Assembly (NCBI GenBank): GCA_007922195.1
Contig: ML681998.1
Span: forward strand, 14,836,783-14,900,782
DNA length: 64,000 bases
Direction of reading: 5' to 3'
From: Podocnemis expansa
Lineage: Eukaryota > Chordata > Testudines > Podocnemididae
Shown here: positions 24,453 to 37,496 of the stretch, piece after piece
Numbering within the stretch: position 1 is the first letter of the stretch
Layout of the letters: each line of letters opens with the position of its first letter
Notes under the pieces: generated by a model
What the model saw: only the letters and a program-made list of their open reading frames with translations
Databases searched by the model: none
What the model was told of the DNA's origin: nothing
Made by a program: the position numbers and the translations under genes

Positions 24453-25292
24453 CTATAGCTTATGGACAACATGACAAAACACACCAACTGGTAGATGTTT
24501 TCCCTATTTTATATTTAAAATGAAGTTGTGACATGCTCTTAAACCTGGAATACATTGAGACTAATTCTTTAGATTCAAACTGAAAATCCAAATGTAGATG
24601 TTTTAGTGATTTATCCTTTTCTAACAGACTACATTTGGAAATGAATTCACACATGTAATTTTAAAACAAAACTTACAGACTATATTTGGAAATGAAGTCA
24701 CACAGTTAATTTTAAAACAAAACTGCAAAGGCAGAAATTAACATTTTTGAAGCCTTAAAATATTTTATGTTCACAAACATTAAAGGCTTTATTTTGAACA
24801 TTGTGTTGCATTAGTTATTTAGCTATTATTGAACTAAACTTGAAACAGTAATGCTTTATATTTTATTGGAAGTCTCAGTGGAAAGAGGGTTGATATCTTG
24901 TAAGACTAACAAGAAACCTAATTAGTTTAATTTCTAATAGTGTTTAGATTTAGATTTGAGTCTTGTCAGTATCCAAAGGAAAATTCTTATACCCAGTGTC
25001 ACTGAATAGCCCATTAGGTGAATGTATTTTTTTTAAGTGGTTCACCGGAGTGTTGTGTGCACCACTTGTGTAAGTCATTAAAGAACATTGTTTGTATCAC
25101 TTCATCACTAGCTAGAATTCAGATATGATTTGGAACTGGCTGGGTCACAGAGAATTCCATCATAAATTGTTTACAACTGTTTCTCGATCATGTGTATTAT
25201 AGACATCTGATTAAGCAATCTTCATTAGGAGAATAAATTGAAAAATTGTGCAATTTCCTGCTGGACACACTGAAAAGTTTTATAGAAACTGT

Positions 25293-25305
25293 CCACTAGA
25301 TGGCC
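25293..25305 (+). promoter_or_regulatory. CTCF-like motif between convergent genes
   Basis: CCACTAGATGGCC matches 12 of 13 positions of the core CTCF consensus CCASYAGRKGGCR. Short motifs like this arise by chance; occupancy is unknown. Confidence 0.25.
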
Positions 25306-26160
25306 CCATAGGAAAAAAATTTATTGTTCAGTCCTAGGCTTCACAAGCTCACCATGGCATTTTGAACCCTACTACAACATGTAGGTAAGTACTAATAAAA
25401 TAAATCTTTGTATATTACTGTTTGTGTAGCTCTGGTGATCTGGTGCATGCATGATAATATTGTATTTAATGAACTTTAGGATCTCAAATGGAATATGTCT
25501 AGGATGAGGGTTTTCAGGCCCATTGTTTGGGAGGATTTTATATTTCCTCCTATTTGTTTCCTCTTTCTTATGCACATGCCTCCATGCACCCCTTGGGGGG
25601 GGTGTCTTTTCATCTTTTTTCCTGCTTGTCTTTCTGCTAGTGGATCTTAGTTTCACTGCATCTCCTGCACGTTTCTTTTTTCTTTCTTTTTAACATCTGG
25701 AGTATTTCCCTTTCTCTCATACTGGTAATTCCTGCCAGGATTTCATTTTGACACTTCCTCTTTTTCTTTGATTTTCATTCTCTCTCTCTCTGATTTATGA
25801 TTCCTCATTACTGGTGAGCCAATGAGTAAAAAAGTAGTGTCCAAGTGTGTCCTGTTCTGTATCTTATAATACTGTTGTACAGTTGGTTTCACATTGTTAC
25901 ACAGTTGTTTTTCTTTAAGCCTGTGATTTATTCTTCAGAACGTCACCCTCCTTGTAAAAATGTAGTTTAAAAGCTTGATCACTTAAAAGAACTTTAAGCA
26001 CTGAGCCAAAGTTAGTTTAAAAAAAAAATGCCATTGCTTGTAGTTCCAAGGAAAATTTTTTTATTAGTTGTGGTTGGGATTTTCAGATCCTCAGTGCCAC
26101 AAGAGTGACTTAGTTATAAAGACTGTGTCAACACTAAATAATTCAATTGATTTTTATACA

Positions 26161-26189
26161 CACATACACACACACACACACACACAGTC
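26161..26189. repeat. (CA)n microsatellite
   Basis: About 14 CA units, with one TA interruption near the start. Confidence 0.9.
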
Positions 26190-26287
26190 TCCCAACTCTG
26201 GAGTACCTAGATGAGTGCAGTACTTGAGATAATCTTCAGCAGCTCGCACATCTCTCTTGGACCATGACCACAGATTGGTAGGACTAA

Positions 26288-27531
26288 TGTAAGGCAACTG
26301 TTAGCCTCTTACTGAAAGTTAATAGGTCTTTTTGGTTGGCCATCTCTCAGTACCAAAGGCCAGGAGCAGGGCTGATGAGAAATCAGGGCCCTGAGATGGA
26401 CAGCCTCCTGGGAAAGCAGGGAGAGGCCAACACTCCAGGTCACCCTGATTGATGGGTGGACAGGTGGCTAATGAGGGAGCCAGAGGATCAGGGGAGGGAT
26501 CCCCATCCTCCATGTAAGCTAGAGTTGCCTGCCTGGAAAAAGAGTGGGCTGAGCTCAGGACAAAGCAGCCAGCAGCTGAGAGGCCAGAGAAGAAGCCGAG
26601 CGCCAGGGAAGTGAGGTGAGCCATGCAGAGCCAGAGGAGTAGTCCAGAAAGCCAAGCTGAGCAGTGTAGAGCTGAGGCTGGAGCTATACCAAGCTGGGTG
26701 TGGGAAATCAGAGGAGAAGGCCAGTGAGCTGAGCTAAGCAGACCCACAGCTGCAGAACTAGAGGGGCATGCTAGAAAGCTGAGCCACAGCCACACTGAAG
26801 CAGGGTGAGCAGGAACTGGGACTGCAGCTGCCTGAAGCCAGGTACAGTGAGCATCTGAGAAGAGCAAGGGGGACCCTGGCAGGGTACAGCACAGGGAGAT
26901 GCCCCCAGCCAAGAGGTTGCACAAGCCAGACTTGGAGGGGGATTGTCACCCTGACAGAAGGGCTGATACTGGGGAGAAGGCCTTGTCCACTAGAGCCAGG
27001 GGCCATGCAACCACCACCAGAACAAGTGTCTGACTGCATCCATCCAGTGCAGCCAGGGCCTGGGCAGAAGGCCTGTAATGTGTGAGGAAGAGACTGTGAA
27101 CATCTCTTGCACCCCAGAGATGCTGTGTGTGGTACCCCTGTGCCAGAGAGTGGTATTGGGTGTTTTCCTTTAACCTTTCTCATCTCTTCTTAATTTTTTA
27201 AAATTGGAGACTGGTTAGTAAATTGTATTTGCTTTGAACCACACGCAAAGGTCAATGGGTCAGAGCAGTGTTCGGTGCAGAGAGCGCATCCCAGAGTGAG
27301 GATAACCAAGCCCCTGCCCTAAGTGACAACGATAAGGTTGGGAATCGAGCCCCCAGGGATCCTTTACCTGATAATTTGGACCCTCTCACACAGGACTGTG
27401 GAAGGAGAGTCCTTGCAGTCAGGCAGGCCCCTGAGTAAAGTAAGTGGAAGTAAGGACTCAGATCCTTCCACCAAAGTAGTACATGAGCCAGGAAAGTATC
27501 TCACAATAAGGGGGCCATCTCCCTGCTTACA
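26288..27531. mobile_element. Probable solo LTR, copy A
   Basis: The element begins TGTAAGG and ends CTGCTTACA, so the termini are the inverted pair TGTAAG/CTTACA in a TG...CA frame. A 4-bp TSD, CTAA, flanks it (26284-26287, 27532-27535). It is homologous along its length to 47800-49208. The first 900 bp are GC-rich with repeated GAGC, CCAGAGG and AGACCCACAGC words. No internal retroelement coding region is present, so it reads as a solo LTR of an ERV- or Gypsy-like element. Class is inference. Confidence 0.75.
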
Positions 27532-27535
27532 CTAA

Positions 27536-29503
27536 GTTGTTTACTACTTTTGCTACACTGCAGTGGCTGCAGAACTTCAAAACAGCAGACTTTTTTTGTA
27601 CCCCTGTTTTAAGCAAACCCTGCCTTGGTAACACTAACCAAAGAGGCTGAGAGCACTGCTCACCATGGAAGAGAAGCGTGGTGACTGCCCTGTGGAAGCC
27701 GGTGGCCCTACACAGTTATTGGTCAGTTGTGTTCTGTTTTGGAGGTGGGACGTGCATAGTGGATGTGATGCTGATGGTTTCAATAGCAATGTGCAGTGAT
27801 TTGTGAGAGAGTGGCATGGGCCACCTTGCTTCATTGTGTCAGATGTCATTTGAAACATGTCTTGGAGAACACAATAGGACTGCATAGGTTATGGCAGATG
27901 TACATAGTGTGCCCAGGCAAAGTGCATGTGTTGGTCATTATTTACTTTCATGACCTTCTTTTACTTGTTAATTGGAGCCTTTTCATACTAACCACAAACA
28001 TAACCACATGTTATTTTCTTACCCAAACTTAAGCTAACTTTTAGCAGCTATCTCTAAAGCATGATACCAGAATTTTCATCCCGTGGCCTTAGCCTGGAAA
28101 AACAATAGCAACAGAGTCTGATTCCATAACAGGTACCAGTGACAAGGGCAATAACAAAATATTAGGAGGGAAGTAAAGAGCCAACTGAGAGGTGATGCTT
28201 TGAAATGCAAAGGTTTCAAAAGGTGTTTTCATTTTAAGTAGCATTCAAATGATACCCCTCTAGTCTACATTAATTTTTGTCTAGAAAGCCTATCTGTGCA
28301 GAAGGCTCTGACTCCCACCTTCTAGGATCTATTATTAAAATTGAATAATATAATCAAAATCAAATTTGCAATGTATCCCACCAATAAGATTTGGCACCAA
28401 GAAAATGCTTCCTGCATAGGCATTCATGTTACTCACCCCCATGCCCCTTAAAAACCCACATAAATAGATCTTACAGGATGCCTTGAGTCTTGGCAGTTGT
28501 CTGTTCTGAAGCTAGGGTTAGAGGGAATCAGTTTTAAAGTCTGAAGGGACTTCAAGGAGAATGCCTGTAAATTAAGGCTATTTCAGCCTCAATTCTATTG
28601 CTAATTCAAAATGGATGGATCCTAAACTATTTAGGCTTTAATGAACAAAAACCAACACTTAGATACCACTTGGAAACCAACAGGCAGCCAATACATACCT
28701 TAGCATACTGATTTCAATTGCTCTCAGTGAGGTAGATTTTTTTAAACAATTAGGTTGCTATCTTCTGCACCAGATCTGATTTCTGGACTTCCTTAGTGGT
28801 GGTGCCATGCAAAGTATATTGTAGTAATTTAGGGGCTGGCAAAGACATGGATCATGTAAGTACATTTACACTTAATCCCTACCCCAGAGAATTTACTGCC
28901 TATCTTTCTGTTTTGGGTTTGTATGGTGGAATCCTGATCCAGGAAAAGGGCTCTTAAATGTGACACTAATAATAGCAACATCTGAATCAGCGGCAATCTC
29001 TTAGTCAAACCAAGAAAGTTAGGTCAAGGCCTTTTCTAGGCATGGATAGCAATGATCATGTAAGAGCAGCTGGAGATCCAGCAACACTTTGTTTGTTTGC
29101 TGTGGTAACAAATGGTAAGCAGGCACCCTTGGTAAATGGAGCGCAGATTACCCTGGCCATAGTTTGTAGCTGCTTCCTTAGAGCATATCTCACTCTTATT
29201 TTAGCTGAGCTAATTCTCATTTATGTGTCCATCTCAGCTAAACTTTAGATCAATTGTTCAACAGCACTGGATGGTGAGACAGAGAGACCATAGAACACAG
29301 TGTCCTTTGCATACTGAAAGCAACATAATCCATAACTCTTCATTTAACCCCTTAAAGGCCTAATATGCATGTTTTACTATTCAGGGATAAAGATTGATCA
29401 GTATTCTTAAACTGGGAAAAATTCTCCCTAATGTGTGATTTTTAGTAAGTTAATAGGTTGACTTTAGAGGGCTTAATTGGAAGTGTTTGGGTACAGTGCC
29501 CTA
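27536..29503. other. Intergenic, no recognised feature
   Basis: Short open frames only. No exon-like conserved peptide and no repeat matching other parts of the window. Confidence 0.5.
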
Positions 29504-30011
29504 GGCTATGTCTACACTGGGAATTTAATTCAAATTAAGAAGGATTAATTTGAACTAAATTAGTGCACGTCTACATTGGCTTTCATCAGTTCAAACTAAG
29601 GAATTCCTTAGTTTGAACTAAGGAAAGCTTACTTCATAATAGTAAAACCTGCCTTTAATGCAAACTAACAGTTCGAACTAACCCAATATAGATGCATTAG
29701 TTTGAACTAACCGTTAGTTTGAATTAAACGCGGTTCAACCTTCTTCCTCCCAGGGTTCATGGCACCAGGGAGGAAGTGACTTCCTCTTTTTATGGGGTTG
29801 GGTGGGGGGGGGATGGCCCTTCTTAGGTGCCATGTTGCCACACTCCCCATGGTGCCCCTGCTCCTGTGCATGGACATGCTAGTTCAATTTAGGTTTCTAG
29901 TGTGTGCATGCTTGTTTGAACTAAGTTAGTTTGAACTAATCAAAATTAGTTCACTCTAATTACTTCAGAGTAACTTAGTTCTAACTAGTGTTCTTGAGAG
30001 CAGACATAGCC
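29504..30011. mobile_element. MITE filled with TTAGTTTGAACTAA motifs, CTA TSD
   Basis: The ends are GGCTATGTCTACACTGG and GAGCAGACATAGCC, flanked by CTA at 29501-29503 and 30012-30014. It contains AATTCCTTAGTTTGAACTAA and related palindromes, plus a non-motif core GGCACCAGGGAGGAAGTG (about 29760) that also appears, in reverse, in 45590-46103. Confidence 0.8.
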
Positions 30012-31600
30012 CTAGGAATTAAAGTGTTAAGCAAATGTATATTTTCCAGTACTTCTTTGTTAGAAAAATCAGTTGCATCCAGATTTTTTAATATTTTTAT
30101 AATGCAATAATTCTCAAGTTATTTGGCAAATATATCAAAGATCTTCAAATCTCTCCAAAGGCAAGTATTAGTACATCAAGGAAAGCTCCTGAAAAGGCTT
30201 CAAAAGAAAGAAAGAACTGATTGCAGAATGTCTTTCTTCATACTCTTCTTTTGTTGTTTAAGAAGCACACTAATCAAACAGCCTCAAAAACAGTGACGCT
30301 CTACCTGTAGATTATGGCAACCCACAAAAGAGTTACCAGTATCTGTCTTTGAACACAAGCGGTTTACAAAGCTGTGGCCAGCCTCTATCTGAAGCGGATG
30401 TGCTAAATAACCTGCCACAGTGCTGGTGAACTTTGACAGGAGCAGACGCAAAAAAACTTTTGCAGGTTTGCACTGCAGCCTTTCTTGAGTAGGATGGAAG
30501 GAAGTGCTGTGACTGAGTACTCAACACAAAGAATACTGTGATGTGGATGAGGCAGTTTTGAGTTGCTGAACGTTATGGGAGAATGGCAAAGCATGGGGAA
30601 AAGGCTCAGAAATCCTGATCTGCTTTTGTTTTAAAATTACTGTAGCAGCAACTAATTAGTAATAACTGTAGGAGTAACTAGTTAGTAAATGAGTGGTAGG
30701 TAGCCTTGCTTTGGTCCCATTTGAATTGCACAGTATGACTGAAAGCATTGAGGGAGTAATAAGTCCCAGTCTGGAGTCTGATCCTCACTTCTCACATGAT
30801 CAAACCCTTTACTTTTAGATGTCAGTTTATTGTAAAACTGGAACCAGCTGTCACTGAAAGGTGCCAATACATAGATAGTTTCACCTTGGCACCACAAACA
30901 ATGCACATGCTCAAAGAGACATGACCTCCTAGTGTGTGAACAGTTAAATCGTCCTCTTCTTTTGACAGAAGAATATGCACGTAATTTGCTATATTTATAA
31001 CTACGCATGAGGGTTCAGAAAGACTTGCCAATAGATTTACATTTTAAATCTCCAAAGGCCAGTAATGTTTTTAATGTAGTTGAGTAAATCTCTGTAGTTT
31101 GAAAACTGGTTTATTTACAAGAGGAATTTTAATACTATACCATATTTTATCTTGTAAAAATGCCTCAGGTCAGTTCCTTTTTATGCAGCATCACAGCCTC
31201 TGGGTGCATTGGTACAGTAACATTGTAGATGCAGTACACAGTAAAACAGATCGCCTCAGAGATGTGGCCATTACTCAGAGGAGCCCAGAAATGCCGAGCC
31301 ACGGTGTAGCTTATAAAAACATTAAAATACTTGTTTACCCCAGAGGTCAGTTGTACCACATGACTCTGAAGGAAGGCATTTGAAAATACTCTCTAACTCT
31401 CTGTCTCTTAAGGCAGGCAGACGGAGCTAGCATTGTTTTCAGGCCAAGCTAAGGTTGGTCATTTTTCTTTTCCAGTGTTAATGAGGAGAGATTGAAGTAT
31501 GCATGTGGTATTAGGAACATTGCTTGCAATCCTTTCAATCAGAACTTGCACTAGGCAACATCTTCTGCTTTCAGGGAGTGGTTGAACTAGACAACCTCCT
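30012..31600. other. Intergenic, no recognised feature
   Basis: Minus-strand open frames near 30330-31030 do not resemble any protein family I recognise. Confidence 0.5.
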
Positions 31601-31957
31601 GGGCTATGTCTACATCGGCAACTTAGTCTGGATTAAGGAAGCTTAGTCTGGACTAATTTAACCCATGGCTAGACTAGGTTTTGCCTAGTCTGAACTAAGA
31701 AATTTGTCAGTTTGAACTAGGTAAATCTTAGTTTGAACTAATAAGACCTGGCACTAAATCGGGCCTTCCGTGCTTAGTTTGAACTAGGCACAGGCAAGAC
31801 CTGGACTAAGCATTAGTTCGAACTAGAACGCGTGGTTATTTAGAGCTAAAAAGTTCATGGTTAGTTCGAACTAGCCCGATGTTCGTTCAGACTAACCTCA
31901 AACTTCTTTAGTTCAGATTAGCAAGTCTGAACTAAAATTTCAGATGTAGACATAGCC
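31601..31957. mobile_element. MITE filled with TTAGTTTGAACTAA motifs
   Basis: The ends are GGGCTATGTCTACATCGG and CAGATGTAGACATAGCC. The interior repeats TTAGTCTGAACTAA / TTAGTTCGAACTAG variants, several with a central CG. TSD unclear. Confidence 0.75.
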
Positions 31958-34900
31958 TCTCAGTCCTAATCTTCTATGATTCTGTTACTCTCCAGGGACT
32001 TGGAGAGGACAAGGGACCCTTCAAAAACTGTAGCGCTAGTGATAGACCTTCAGACTTTTCTCTGGTTTGCAGTCTATTTGACACATGGACTGATATGACT
32101 TCATTGGGGGCAATTTGTGTTGATCAATTTGTGTTGTATTTTGACTTTTTTTTAGTTTAGTCCTTTTGTAAAGTTAAGGGCCGTTATACCTTATAAATGG
32201 TAAAGTCTGTAGACCCAGGACTATCTCATACAGTGCCAAGCACATGGTCAGGGTTTAAAAATAAATATAATCATGTGAAGTCTCTGTTGAAATGGCTGTA
32301 ATAGAAGACATACTAGGCATATTTAGGTTGCTTAACTTATTGACCTATCTTGCTGCTTCTGCCTTTGTTTTGAAAGAGTTAACTTTCTCCAAACTTGCGT
32401 GTGGTTCACTCCATTACTAGAAAATGGAAATTAGAATACTGAAGGCTCCACTCACTCTGGCTTAACATGGTTTTGATGACATGTTTCCTCTAAATGCTTT
32501 GGTGGCTTGTCTTTTTTTATGTGTGCTCGCTGCTCTTGCTGTTTTTGGTTCTGTGGCAAGGAGTCTCATTAAAAAAGTAATCATGAGAGATGGAAAAAGC
32601 AAAAGGGAAGGTCTGTGATATATGTATTTTTAACTGCAGTTTAGTTCATTCGCCATATATCTGGGTATTAAGAGTTTGGGTAATAGTAAAGCTTGACCTT
32701 AATTTTGCAGTTATCTTTCAAATATACTTCTTCATGGTTTTGATTTTACCTGTGTTTGCCATGATAGAAGTGAGAGACCAGGAATACCATCCCACTATAC
32801 TATGAGGAATTCCAATTATATGGCCAAATAGCTATAAAAATATCCATAAAATTAGAGTTTAACTCAATTTTCTCCAAATGTTTTCTACAAAACAAAGGTC
32901 CAAGCTGATATTTTGTGTTAGATTCAATCCAGAGACTACAGAAATATAGCTCTCAGTACAGCTGGCCAGGTTTCATCTTTGCCTTCAAAGGAGAGGGAAG
33001 AATGCATCAAAGGCTCACCTGGTAAAGCATACATTTTAGTACAGAATATAACATGGTCTTGTCATTAATTGTTAGGGAGCATGTGAAAGGAAGAAAAGCA
33101 ACTTCCTCGAGGCTCATTTGACCTATGTCTGATAGGAAATACTTCTAAACTAGTAAATGAATGTCAGATTATAAAATTAATTTTCATACTTCCAGAAATC
33201 TGGGGATCTAGAATGAGGGGGAAAAAAACCAAACCAAAACATATAGCCCAATCTCTCTCAGCCTTCCCAGTTAACATTTCAAAAAGAACAAGCAAACCCC
33301 AAATACAAACTTCTTTGACTGAGGCCACAACCATTTTTGTCCCCTGGACTTAAACTCTACTTCTAAAGAAATGTGAGCAGTTTACAAGTTGCCCAGCATA
33401 ATTTCTCAGCTCCTTTCTGCTGAAAAAAAGAAAGTCTTTGTGCCCCAAAACACAAAACCAAAAATTATGTAATTATTCAGGGTTTCTCCCTTGAGTTTCG
33501 ACTGGTAGCATCAAAAGATTTTTTTCAGGATGTGTTCTGATATCATCAGGTATTTCAAAGCTTTGTGTCATTATTCATTTTTGCCACTATTTATTTCTTT
33601 GATTCAGAGGACCTCATCATTATTGTAAATACAATTTTCTTCATGCACAGAACATTTGGGAAAAATGATAGACAGGCACTTGATTATCCGCGATAGGCAT
33701 CTGGCAAACATTTTCTTCAAATATCAAGCTAAAATATCTCAAAGAAAACTCAGCAGTTCCCAAAGTATGGTTCCCTAATAAATTTAAAATGCTTTCTATT
33801 TGCATAAAAATTTCTGCTATAATTCAATTTAACTCAATACTACTTTAAAACAAGACTTACTGTATAGTATCCCTGGTTTTACAGGGTGTGTGTTCCTTCA
33901 TAATCCAATGTACTAGGCACGAGCATTCATTCTAAACCGATTACTCTCATCTAAAAAATAAAAATCTCAATCTCTGTTTCTTGGTAATTCAAATCAAGCC
34001 TAGTGCTGAAAGAAGAAAAATACTGACTGGCAGAGATTGGAATAGGGACCAGCAGTAACTAAGAATACCAGCTCACCTGGTATATGCATGATCCAAGGAA
34101 ACTGGACCAAAACTCACACTATAAAATCATGAAGCCTCCTCAGCTTTTCATATTTAATCAAGTGACAGGCAGTGCAAATAAAACTGAAAAACTCAACTGC
34201 CATAGTATGTATAAGCAATGTATCTTTATCAAGAAAGTAAAGAAATACACTCGACTTGGGTAATGAGAATTTATGACTCCCCAACAGGGAGCATGGAATA
34301 TTTTGTTCTCTACCAAATGATAATTTTTAAGATCATAAAATCAGACTGAACTGGAGCAGCGAAGAGATTATACAATATCTAGTTCTTTCAGGCTGTATCT
34401 TACAGGGCAGAATAAATGGTTGCCTAGGGTAGCAAAATATTAGAAATAACATGATATTTATTACAACTGTTCATTATGAGAGTGACTGGGAGCTGGGCGG
34501 TGTGTTCATATGTTAGTTTGCTTAGTAGAGCAGAAACCCTAGAGCTGAGTCAGTCTTGAATGCTCCACTTCTAGCCAACTTTCCAGCAACCACAAACCAA
34601 TAGGACTCCTAGGGTTAAGATTTCTATCTCTTGCCAATTGGTAAGGTCATGCTCTATTATCCTGCTAATGCAATTTACTTTTTTTGGTTTTTCTCATGAC
34701 CTTTTTCCCTGTAGTTGCCACATCATTTTTCTCTCTTTTTTATGTCATCAAGTCTTTTATATATTTCTTATATTGTTCACTTTGGTTTTGTATTTTTGAT
34801 GTATATGCCCATGATAGTTGTCTTGCCAGGACTGCTTTTTTTCCTGAGTAATATAATCCAAGTTTTAGCTGCTGAGCCTGCAAATAATTACGCAGGTGCA

Positions 34901-35254
34901 TAACTTTATGCATGTCTAGAGTTACTCGAGTGTAAGTCTCTGCAGGGTTTAAATACTTGTTTTGTATTCCATGGAAAAATCCTGCTTTAATAGACTGTTA
35001 AGCTCTTACCAGTAAACAATCAAATTAGCAAATGTCAAAATTTCAGCTTGTGTTTACCCCAGTTATATCCTCTCTAACAGATGTTCACATCCCATTTCTC
35101 AAATCAAAAGGTATCGTATCAAACGTTGTTTTCCCCAACAGACTAAGAGCTTCCTGTAGCATCCATGCATTTTTTTCTTGAAGATTTACATCAAGCTCAT
35201 TGTCATAATTAGACGTTTTTACAGATAATGAGACCATCCACAGTTACATTAGAT
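31958..35254. other. Intergenic, AT-rich, no recognised gene
   Basis: The longest gene-free, repeat-poor stretch. CAGTGCCAAGCACATGGTCA at about 32230 resembles the end of an ancient dispersed repeat. Nothing else is supported. Confidence 0.5.
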
Positions 35255-35439
35255 CAGTGGTTTTCAAACTTAAGGGTGGGACCCAGTACTGGGTCGCAGA
35301 CCCTCAGGCACTAGGTCATGGTGCCTGCTGCTGCTGCCAAAAAGATTGGAATTCATTACTTAAAAATGTAATTCTTGGATTATGGCATAAATATTTTTTT
35401 TCAACTGGGTCCTGAGGAAAAAAAGTTTGAAAACCACTG
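35255..35439. mobile_element. hAT-like MITE (CAGTGGTTTTCAA family)
   Basis: This copy is 185 bp with TIRs CAGTGGTTTTCAAACTT / AAGTTTGAAAACCACTG and a perfect 8-bp TSD, CATTAGAT, on both sides. The interior matches 644-827, including the CCTCAGGCACT and GCTGCTGCTGCC blocks. Confidence 0.9.
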
Positions 35440-36029
35440 CATTAGATAGCATTTAACAAGTAGAAGGGATCAGATGCTTCCACTTAGAAAGACAGCCTTG
35501 TACATCTTAATGTTTTCTCACCTGACAATGTCTCTTCACATGTACAGAAGTGTAAAATCTCTGTCTTTTTATGAAGTGTATTGTAAAGTGCTCATCCCTG
35601 ATCTGACCCATTTGGTCTTATGGTAATAGTAGATGGTCAGATTTTAGTGCATAAATCAACTTTTAATTGGTGGGGCCTAGAAAAAGACTTTTCCCTGCAG
35701 CTTCCACCATTGCCAGCTACAGTATTTCTTACACTTTCTTCTGGACTGTCTGATTCTAGCCAGTGTCAGAGACAGGCTAATGGTCTGGTTAGATCAGTGG
35801 TGTTATTTCATATGACAGGTCCTATATTGATTCAGTGTCTCTCTACTGAGTCACCTCCAAATCCTGAGTGGTCATTAATCCCTGCAGCTCCCACTGATGG
35901 ATTTAGAAGTTTTGGTGGGTTTTAGGTAAGACTTCTTCTCTCTAAGGAAAGTGTTTGAATGTTTTCCCCCATGCCCAGGTACTACATGTCTAGCAGGATA
36001 TAATTATTAATCATATATATTATTTGGGT

Positions 36030-36110
36030 AATGTTGATACCTACAGGATCCAAGATCAGGACCCCATTATGCATAGCACTTTACAGATGCTTGTAAGGGA
36101 CTGCCTTTGC
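36030..36110. repeat. Ancient SINE/LINE-like fragment
   Basis: GATCAGGACCCCATTATGC, ATAGCACTTTACAGATGC shares its core with 44110-44235, so it is a dispersed repeat of unknown class. Confidence 0.45.
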
Positions 36111-36130
36111 CCAAGGACATTATTCTTCAT

Positions 36131-36508
36131 GGGCATGTCTACACTGAAAAGCTTTTTTGAAATAAGGAGACTTATTTTGAAAAAACTTTTTACCTGTCCA
36201 TGCAGGAATTTTGTTATATGAAAATAAGCACTTCATTATTTCAAAATAACAAAACACTATTTCAAAATAACAAAACCTGCTTTTATTTCAAAATAGTTAT
36301 TTTGAAAAAAGAGATTCCAAGCCAGGGAATTGTCTTGTTTTAAAATAATGGCCGTTTACTTTGCCCTGCCTTCCCCTATTTCGAAATAGTCTTCACTAGA
36401 CTCCTATTTTGAAATAAAAAATTTGAAATAAAGCTATTTTGAAAAAATTATTTCAAAATAAATTTGAAATAACTGTTTTGAAATATCTTTGGTGGTGTAG
36501 ACATAGCT
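36131..36508. mobile_element. MITE filled with TTATTTCAAAATAA motifs, CAT TSD
   Basis: The ends are GGGCATGTCTACACTGA and GGTGTAGACATAGCT, with CAT on both sides (36128-36130, 36509-36511). The interior is dense in TATTTCAAAATAA / TTATTTTGAAATAA units, a different palindrome from its sister MITEs. Confidence 0.78.
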
Positions 36509-37496
36509 CATGCCTCTGAAGAGTATTTAGTGTTGTATTTCACTCTCTTTTTCTCAGAGAAATAACATACAGGATTGTATTTGGTATGAGTTCTTCGTTG
36601 ACTATATTGCTTTTATAGAATTAAAACTAGTTTGCATTTTTCATGTGAGCTGAATCCACTATGCCTGAAGCCAAACTGTTCCAGCACAGGTTTTACGCTG
36701 CCACAAAGGATAGCTACAGAGGAGCTTCCTCTGTGGGCAGCAGTTTATCTGAATGTTGCAGTCATGCCATGGAACCCCTCAGCTCTAGCGAATCGAAGCC
36801 AGATTCCTCAAGAGCAGAGCTATAGAAGAGCACAATCTCACACAGCTAAGAAATCTGCAGTCATTTACCCCTGCTACAACCTTTCCTGTCTGTCTTTGTT
36901 TCCTATGGTCAGTTTGCAGCCATTCTGGAGCCTGTGCGACTCAGTGCACAACTAAATTGATTGCACATGCAGTCACCAGGTGCACGCTTAATAGGCTTAG
37001 TAAAACAATAACATTCTACTGCACATGCTCATTAGTTGATTTCCAAATGCCCATAACTCTGTCAAATCTCAAAATTTTCCCTCCAGAACAAGGCCCCACT
37101 GTTACTTTGGAAACACTATTTCCATGGCAAATGGCAATGTCCAAATCTCTGCCATTTAGGCTGAAGAGTTGTTTAGGGGTAAGTAGGGGAATTACAAAGG
37201 TATTTTTTTAATGGGGGAAGGTATTTTTTTCACTTTCCTCTCACTCAGTAATGGCTGAATGTCTGTTGCTCAAACTTTCCAAGAAAACAAAAACCACACA
37301 GCTTCAAGCAGCTTCCAGGCCTGGAAAATCTGATCATGAGAGGTGACAGTTTTATATAGTTATGAGTGAATGAAAAAGAGGTTATAATTGAAACCCCTTT
37401 CCAACCTGATTTTATAAGCCCATTATAGCTTTACATACAAACTGTTTCCCAAGTAAATAATAGGTATAAGATTAAATTAAAAAATAGCAGCAGGGA

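Larger units (their letters stand above)
22745..26283. other. Intergenic, mostly unannotated
   Basis: Apart from the CR1 tail at 24265-24452, the CTCF-like word at 25293 and the CA repeat at 26161, I see no gene, RNA or repeat I can name. A direct repeat of about 60 bp, with CTACATTTGGAAATGAATTC and CTATATTTGGAAATGAAGTC, lies at 24628-24720. Confidence 0.5.

Noticed and set aside
26319..27183. Minus-strand open frames of 201 and 141 codons
   Set aside because: They are inside solo LTR copy A, overlapping in different frames, with no family resemblance. GC-rich DNA lacks stops by chance.
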